Source: Pyrinomonadaceae bacterium (lineage in GTDB: Bacteria; Acidobacteriota; Blastocatellia; Pyrinomonadales; Pyrinomonadaceae). From it: a stretch of DNA of 9,751 nucleotides. A model generated the notes under the pieces. It saw only the letters and a list, made by a program, of their open reading frames with translations, was not told the DNA's origin and did no database searches. Below are positions 6,656-9,751 of this stretch, in pieces; the stretch's first letter is position 1, and every line of letters starts with the position of its first letter. A program made the translations under genes and the position numbers. The stretch lies in NCBI GenBank assembly GCA_013813825.1, contig JACCRA010000258.1:1-9751 (forward strand), given 5' to 3'.

Positions 6656-6685
6656 TTGACACTGGCGCAGACCGCGCTCTATATT
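6656..6685 (+). promoter_or_regulatory. Sigma70-type promoter of the histidine kinase gene
   Basis: A perfect -35 hexamer TTGACA (6656-6661) is followed after 18 nt by TATATT (6680-6685), one base from the consensus -10. Transcription would start around 6692, giving a leader of about 75 nt before the GTG start. The TTG that would begin the longest open frame is part of this -35 box. Confidence 0.7.
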
Positions 6686-6724
6686 GCGAGTAACTTCTAC
6701 CATCAAGATCAAGCTACGAAATTG

Positions 6725-6763
6725 CTCCTCCCGCGCAGTCGGGCGTTTTTTGCTCAGGGAGGG
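6725..6763 (+). promoter_or_regulatory. Leader with competing terminator-like and anti-Shine-Dalgarno hairpins
   Basis: CCTCCC (6727-6732) is the exact complement of GGGAGG (6757-6762), the Shine-Dalgarno of the kinase gene. The same CCC, in CCCG (6730-6733), can instead pair with CGGG (6740-6743), a 4-bp GC hairpin followed two bases later by six T (6746-6751). The two folds exclude each other: one hides the ribosome site, the other resembles a weak intrinsic terminator. No ligand or leader peptide is recognised. Stems are short, so this is a hypothesis from complementarity. Confidence 0.4.
6756..6763 (+). promoter_or_regulatory. Strong ribosome binding site of the kinase gene
   Basis: AGGGAGGG lies just upstream of two consecutive in-frame GTG codons (6767 and 6770). 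The GGAGG core ends 4 nt before the first and 7 nt before the second. It is too far (22 nt) from the ATG at 6785 and lies downstream of the TTG at 6656, so it fixes the start at a GTG, most likely 6770. Confidence 0.65.
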
Positions 6764-6769
6764 AACGTG

Positions 6770-8149
6770 GTGTCTGGTAACGAGATGCGAGTTTCGTCGG
6801 GTAAAAATCAGAAAGCCGGGGAGGCGGGCGCACCGCCCGACCAACTGCTGCGGCTCAACGCCGAAGTTGGCGAACTCGTCTCGCGACAAGTCTTCTCGTC
6901 AGGCGAATTGTTGAACGGAGTAGAACTCTGCCGCGCTTTTTCCGAGTTGCTGGCGAAGTATTGGGAGCTGTGCTGCCTGTTCACATACCTCGCCGACGAA
7001 GGCGGCCGATTGTCGGCGAGCGCATCGCACACGGGGGACAAGGAATTTGACGAAGAGCAATTAAAGCGCGCCGCCGACTGGCTGGCGCAAGTGTTGGAGG
7101 AGCAGGGCAGCGAACAACAATTCTGGCTCGATGAAGAGATGCCGGCGGGAAACAAACGGGCGGCAGAGGCGCGAGAAGTTTTCACACAGGTTGGCGTGCG
7201 CGCTGGCCTCGCGGTTCCCGTCTACGTGAGCGGCGCGCTCGTTGGCGCGGTCGTTTCCGTCACGCCTGAACCTGACACTTTGCGTGCCGCGATGGGCGGC
7301 ATGCGCCTCATCGCCCGCCCCGTTTTGATCGCGCTCGGAAACGCGCGCCGCGCCGCCGCGATGAATGAGCAACGCCAGCACATCGAGCGCCTCGTCGAAG
7401 AGTTACAGCAACGCACTTCCGCGCTTGAAGAAGCCAACCGCGAGTTGCAGCGCGTCAGCCGCTACCGCTCGCTGTTCCTCGCGCGCATGTCGCACGAGTT
7501 GCGGACGCCGCTGACCTCGATACTCGGCTTCGCCGAACTTCTGCTGGAGCACGGGGAACTGGTGGACGGGTCGCGCCGCTTCTGCGAAAGGATTCAGTCG
7601 TCGGGATTTCAACTGCAATTGAGTCTTAACCAACTGGTCGATCTCTCGCGGCTCGAAGCCGGCCGGACGGAACTGTTTCTGCACGAGTTCTCGCTGCGCG
7701 AGATGCTCCGGGAGTCGTGCGCGGCGGTCAGGCGGCTGGCGCAAAAGCAGGACGTCGAGATCGATTGTGATCTGACATCCATCGATGGCACCATCGTCTC
7801 AGACGAAGGCAAACTGCGGCAGGCGCTCTATAATTTTCTCGCCCACGCCATCAGCCGCAGCCCGTCCGGCGGCCATGTCGGCTTGCAACTCAACCCGACC
7901 ACGCCATCCCGCTTCCGCCTCGCCATTACCGACGAGGGCGAGTCGCTCGCCGATCCGGCGCACCTCTTCGATCCGATTGACATCGACGCGCCGAGCGACG
8001 GCGGGACCAATATGAACGAGCTAGGTCTGGTCATCGCCCACCGCTTGATCATCGCGCTCGGCGGCACGGTGGCGCTGGGGGATGTCGATGCCTCGCCGCA
8101 CGGTCTCACGGTGAGTCTCGAACTGCCGACGCGACCGACGGAAAACTAG
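6770..8149 (+). CDS. Orphan GAF-domain histidine kinase with degenerate ATPase domain
   Basis: Starting at GTG 6770, 459 residues, no signal peptide or membrane segment, so cytosolic. Order: disordered N-terminus (1-22), GAF-like sensor (about 60-190), coiled coil (about 198-232), HisKA helix with SHELRTPL (phosphoacceptor His242) and GFAELLLEHG, then a HATPase_c-like region. The ATPase part is unusual: the N-box reads LRQALYNFLAHAISRSP, with His359 in place of the Asn that normally chelates Mg2+; the G1 box is TDEGESLADP instead of DxGxGI; LFDP (F-box) and ELGLVIAHRLIIALGG (G2 box) remain. It may be a weak or dead kinase still able to dimerise or receive phosphate. No response regulator lies beside it. 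Expression probably comes from the promoter at 6656-6685 through a structured leader. The stop TAG is directly followed by a heptad palindrome. Confidence 0.9.
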   Translation: MSGNEMRVSSGKNQKAGEAGAPPDQLLRLNAEVGELVSRQVFSSGELLNGVELCRAFSELLAKYWELCCLFTYLADEGGRLSASASHTGDKEFDEEQLKRAADWLAQVLEEQGSEQQFWLDEEMPAGNKRAAEAREVFTQVGVRAGLAVPVYVSGALVGAVVSVTPEPDTLRAAMGGMRLIARPVLIALGNARRAAAMNEQRQHIERLVEELQQRTSALEEANRELQRVSRYRSLFLARMSHELRTPLTSILGFAELLLEHGELVDGSRRFCERIQSSGFQLQLSLNQLVDLSRLEAGRTELFLHEFSLREMLRESCAAVRRLAQKQDVEIDCDLTSIDGTIVSDEGKLRQALYNFLAHAISRSPSGGHVGLQLNPTTPSRFRLAITDEGESLADPAHLFDPIDIDAPSDGGTNMNELGLVIAHRLIIALGGTVALGDVDASPHGLTVSLELPTRPTEN

Positions 8150-8150
8150 C

Positions 8151-8218
8151 GGCTATCAGGTATCGGCGAGCAACCAATCTTATCCGACCCCTGACACCCG
8201 ACACCCGATACCCAATTT
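8151..8218. repeat. Heptad-period array between kinase and YaeQ-like genes
   Basis: Consecutive 7-mers in register: CCGACCC, CTGACAC, CCGACAC, CCGATAC, CCAATTT (8184-8218), the last decayed. The left side carries inverse units, with GGTATCGG (8159-8166) exactly complementary to CCGATACC (8205-8212). The array begins 2 nt after the kinase stop and ends at the base before the next ATG, filling the whole 69-nt gap. No T-tract follows beyond AATTTAT. Confidence 0.75.
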
Positions 8219-8686
8219 ATGCTTTATGATTTCGAGTTGGCGGGACGGCGTGTGCGTTTGTGGCAGCGGCCGGGCGAGAGTTACGAGCATGTGTTAATGA
8301 AAGCGCTGGGGTACGCAATGTACGCGGAGCAGTTCCCGGAGTTGGAGATCGAGCAAGCCGTGGGCTTGCGCTACAAGCCGGACCTCGTGGCCCGCGCGAC
8401 CGCCGTCGGCGGCCCGCGTTTTCCGTTTTGGGGCGAATGCGGACAGACCTCCATGCGGAAAGCTCACTGGCTGTTGAAACACGCCGGGATCGGCCAGTTG
8501 GTTCTCTTCAAGATCATTGCCAACGCGGCGGCGCTAGCCACCGTACTACGCGCCGCCATCGCCGCGCGCTACCGCCACGACGGCCGAGTGCTGATTGTCA
8601 ACTTCAGAAGCGACATCGTGGCGCTCACCGCCGACCGCGAAGTTGCGACCGTGCCGCGAAACTGGTACACAAACATCGAAGTGTAG
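8219..8686 (+). CDS. YaeQ-like protein with PD-(D/E)XK nuclease-type fold
   Basis: A 155-residue soluble protein. The pattern GESYEHVLMKALGYAMYAEQFPEL (starting at Gly19), RYKPDLVA (51-58) and FWGECGQTSMRKAHWLLKH (70-88) parallels YaeQ proteins, in which a GE-containing helix, an Asp, and a WxExGxxxxxRxxKA segment build a PD-(D/E)XK-like active site. Candidate catalytic residues here are Glu20, Asp55, Glu73 and possibly Gln76 or Lys81. The family's substrate is not established. About 25 residues shorter than Escherichia coli YaeQ. The ATG follows the last heptad of the upstream repeat without a recognisable Shine-Dalgarno, so translation may depend on coupling or a leaderless start. Same strand as the kinase, 69 nt away. 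The coding call is strong; the family is moderately supported. Confidence 0.75.
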   Translation: MLYDFELAGRRVRLWQRPGESYEHVLMKALGYAMYAEQFPELEIEQAVGLRYKPDLVARATAVGGPRFPFWGECGQTSMRKAHWLLKHAGIGQLVLFKIIANAAALATVLRAAIAARYRHDGRVLIVNFRSDIVALTADREVATVPRNWYTNIEV

Positions 8687-8859
8687 GACGTCGCGAGCAA
8701 ATGTTTTGTTATCAGGGCCGGATTGGTCCCTGCCGGCGTGGTTTCGTTGTCGGCGGTCAAAAACCAACTCTGCCCCGACGAATGCGTCTCGCACCCCTTC
8801 GTTTCAATCTGCGCTCTTTAGTTGTCAGGCACATTGTTTGGTTTGAAGTACCACTGTCA

Positions 8860-9681
8860 ATGCCTTCTCAACCGCCACAAATGGAAAGCCACACGCCGCC
8901 CGTCACGATTCGCGAGCTAACAACGATTGAGGAGTTCGACGCCTGCGTGCGTTTGCAGCGCGAGGTATTCGGGCTGGAAGACTTGGAACTGTCGCCGCGC
9001 CGCCACTTGATCGTCGCGCGGCAGGCGGGTGGATGGGTGCTCGGCGCATTCGTCGAAGGCGAGTTAGCCGGCTTCGTCCATCACCTCGTCGCGGTGCGCG
9101 GCCGGGACGAGATCATCGGCTACTCGCACATGATGGCCGTCTCACCCACCCGACAGAATCTCGGACTCGGCGCGCGGCTCAAATGGGCGCAACGCGAGCG
9201 CGCTCTCGCTGAAGGACGTCGCTTCATCAAGTGGACGTGGGATCCTCTGCGCGCACGCAACGCACACTTCAACCTCAACCGCCTCGGCGTCGTCGTCCGT
9301 CACTACGCCGTCAATTTCTACGGCACCGACTATGGCACCGCGCCCGGCGAAATCGGCCAGCAACACGGCATCGACAGTGATCGCATAGTGGCCGAATGGG
9401 AACTCAACTCGCCGCGCGTCGAAGGATGCGCGAGGGCGGGCCAACCGTCCACGCCGCGCGGCGAATTGGCGGCGGCCTCCATCGTCATCCCGCCCGACTG
9501 GGGCGCGCTGCTGCGCGAAGACCCGCAAGCGGCGCAGCAAGAACTCTTGCGTGTGCGCTCCGAATTTCAACAAGCCTTCGCCGCCGGATTCGTCTGCGCC
9601 GGCTTCGAGCGCAGCGCCACCGCCCCGCGCTATCTGTTTTATAACCAAGTGTCAGATGTCAGGCCTCAGGTGTCAGGATAA
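8860..9681 (+). CDS. GNAT acetyltransferase, COG3375-like
   Basis: From ATG 8860, 273 residues. An N-terminal GNAT fold begins at VTIRELTTIEEFDACVRLQ, with central strands GGWVLGAFVEGELAGFVHHL and the acetyl-CoA loop RQNLGLGARLKWAQ (98-111), which fits the (Q/R)xxGxG/A pattern. It continues with FIKWTWDPLRARNAHFNLNRLG (122-143) and YAVNFYGTDYG (149-159), the signature of the COG3375 group of predicted acetyltransferases; substrate unknown. An alternative ATG at 8881 is in frame; neither has a good Shine-Dalgarno. The frame is open further upstream to 8260, but that part is only the shadow of the YaeQ-like gene and 173 nt of non-coding DNA (8687-8859), where I see no defined signal. Oddity: the last ten residues (VSDVRPQVSG) are encoded by the left arm of a heptad palindrome, so the native C-terminus has probably been replaced. 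Confidence 0.88.
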   Translation: MPSQPPQMESHTPPVTIRELTTIEEFDACVRLQREVFGLEDLELSPRRHLIVARQAGGWVLGAFVEGELAGFVHHLVAVRGRDEIIGYSHMMAVSPTRQNLGLGARLKWAQRERALAEGRRFIKWTWDPLRARNAHFNLNRLGVVVRHYAVNFYGTDYGTAPGEIGQQHGIDSDRIVAEWELNSPRVEGCARAGQPSTPRGELAAASIVIPPDWGALLREDPQAAQQELLRVRSEFQQAFAAGFVCAGFERSATAPRYLFYNQVSDVRPQVSG

Positions 9682-9728
9682 ACATCTGCTCCTTCCCGAC
9701 ACTCGACACCTGACACCTGACACCTTTT
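9649..9728 (+). terminator. Heptad palindrome with T-tract, terminator-like
   Basis: Left arm in 7-nt register: GTGTCAG, ATGTCAG, GCCTCAG, GTGTCAG (9649-9676). Right arm: GACACTC, GACACCT, GACACCT, GACACCT (9698-9725), then TTTCTT. The arms are inverse of each other with few mismatches; the outermost GTGTCAG (9649-9655) pairs perfectly with CTGACAC (9717-9723), shortly followed by TTTT (9725-9728). This is the only one of the three heptad arrays with a T-tract in the sense of the upstream gene. The left arm lies inside the coding region, over the stop at 9679-9681. Confidence 0.6.
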
Positions 9729-9731
9729 CTT

Positions 9732-9751
9732 ATGCCTTTCACTCGCTTTGA
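9732..9751 (+). CDS. Possible start of another gene, cut by the window end
   Basis: ATG at 9732 opens a frame (MPFTRF) that runs off the window after six codons. It sits 6 nt after the last heptad, matching the way the YaeQ-like start follows its own heptad array. There is no Shine-Dalgarno, and six codons cannot prove a gene or its identity. Confidence 0.25.

Noticed and set aside
6656..6769. Extending the kinase to the TTG at 6656 (497 residues)
   Set aside because: The TTG is part of a TTGACA -35 box with a well-spaced -10, and the strong Shine-Dalgarno lies downstream at 6756-6763.
8260..8859. 200-codon upstream extension in frame with the acetyltransferase
   Set aside because: It overlaps the YaeQ-like gene in another frame, is Arg/Pro-rich as shadows of GC-rich genes are, and GNAT similarity starts only after 8881.
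9649..9728. CRISPR array
   Set aside because: Units are 7 nt with no spacers and form inverted arms; no cas gene nearby.

Overview
The window is GC-rich bacterial chromosome, densely packed, with the base use and gene types (SpoIIE-type phosphatase, DUF4388/DnaJ/TPR protein, HD-GYP-like protein, DUF1579 protein, COG3375-like acetyltransferase) typical of a soil Acidobacteriota-like lineage. That placement is inferred from gene style only; there is no rRNA or marker gene here.

Layout. Left edge: the 3' part of a HAMP-SpoIIE phosphatase on the + strand (1-1080) converges on a minus-strand run of five genes reading right to left: DUF4388-DnaJ-TPR protein (6148-4502), HD-GYP-like protein (4417-3530), a divergent D12-type DNA adenine methyltransferase-like protein that seems to have lost its catalytic motif (3537-2587), an AraC-type regulator (2582-1779) and a secreted DUF1579 protein (1653-1105). 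The middle three are overlapping or 4 nt apart and look co-transcribed. Right half, + strand: an orphan GAF-histidine kinase with a degenerate ATP-binding domain (6770-8149), a YaeQ-like PD-(D/E)XK-fold protein (8219-8686), a GNAT acetyltransferase (8860-9681), and possibly the first codons of another gene at 9732.

The divergent gap 6149-6655 holds two adjacent inverted-repeat elements, 6336-6507 (GC-rich core, about 172 bp) and 6512-6637 (AT-rich, perfect 15-bp arms). They are followed by a convincing sigma70-type promoter (TTGACA-18-TATATT, 6656-6685) and a 5' leader in which a terminator-like hairpin and an anti-Shine-Dalgarno hairpin compete.

The most distinctive pattern is a family of palindromic arrays with a strict 7-nt period (4429-4503, 8151-8218, 9649-9728). 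Each fills a short gap between the stop of one gene and the start of the next on the same strand. One arm has become the last ten codons of the acetyltransferase gene. I saw no tRNA, rRNA, CRISPR array or transposase gene. The genes are mostly signalling and regulation (phosphatase, kinase, HD-GYP, AraC, DUF4388), and several look like enzymes with altered active sites, so this may be a sensory or regulatory neighbourhood rather than a metabolic one.
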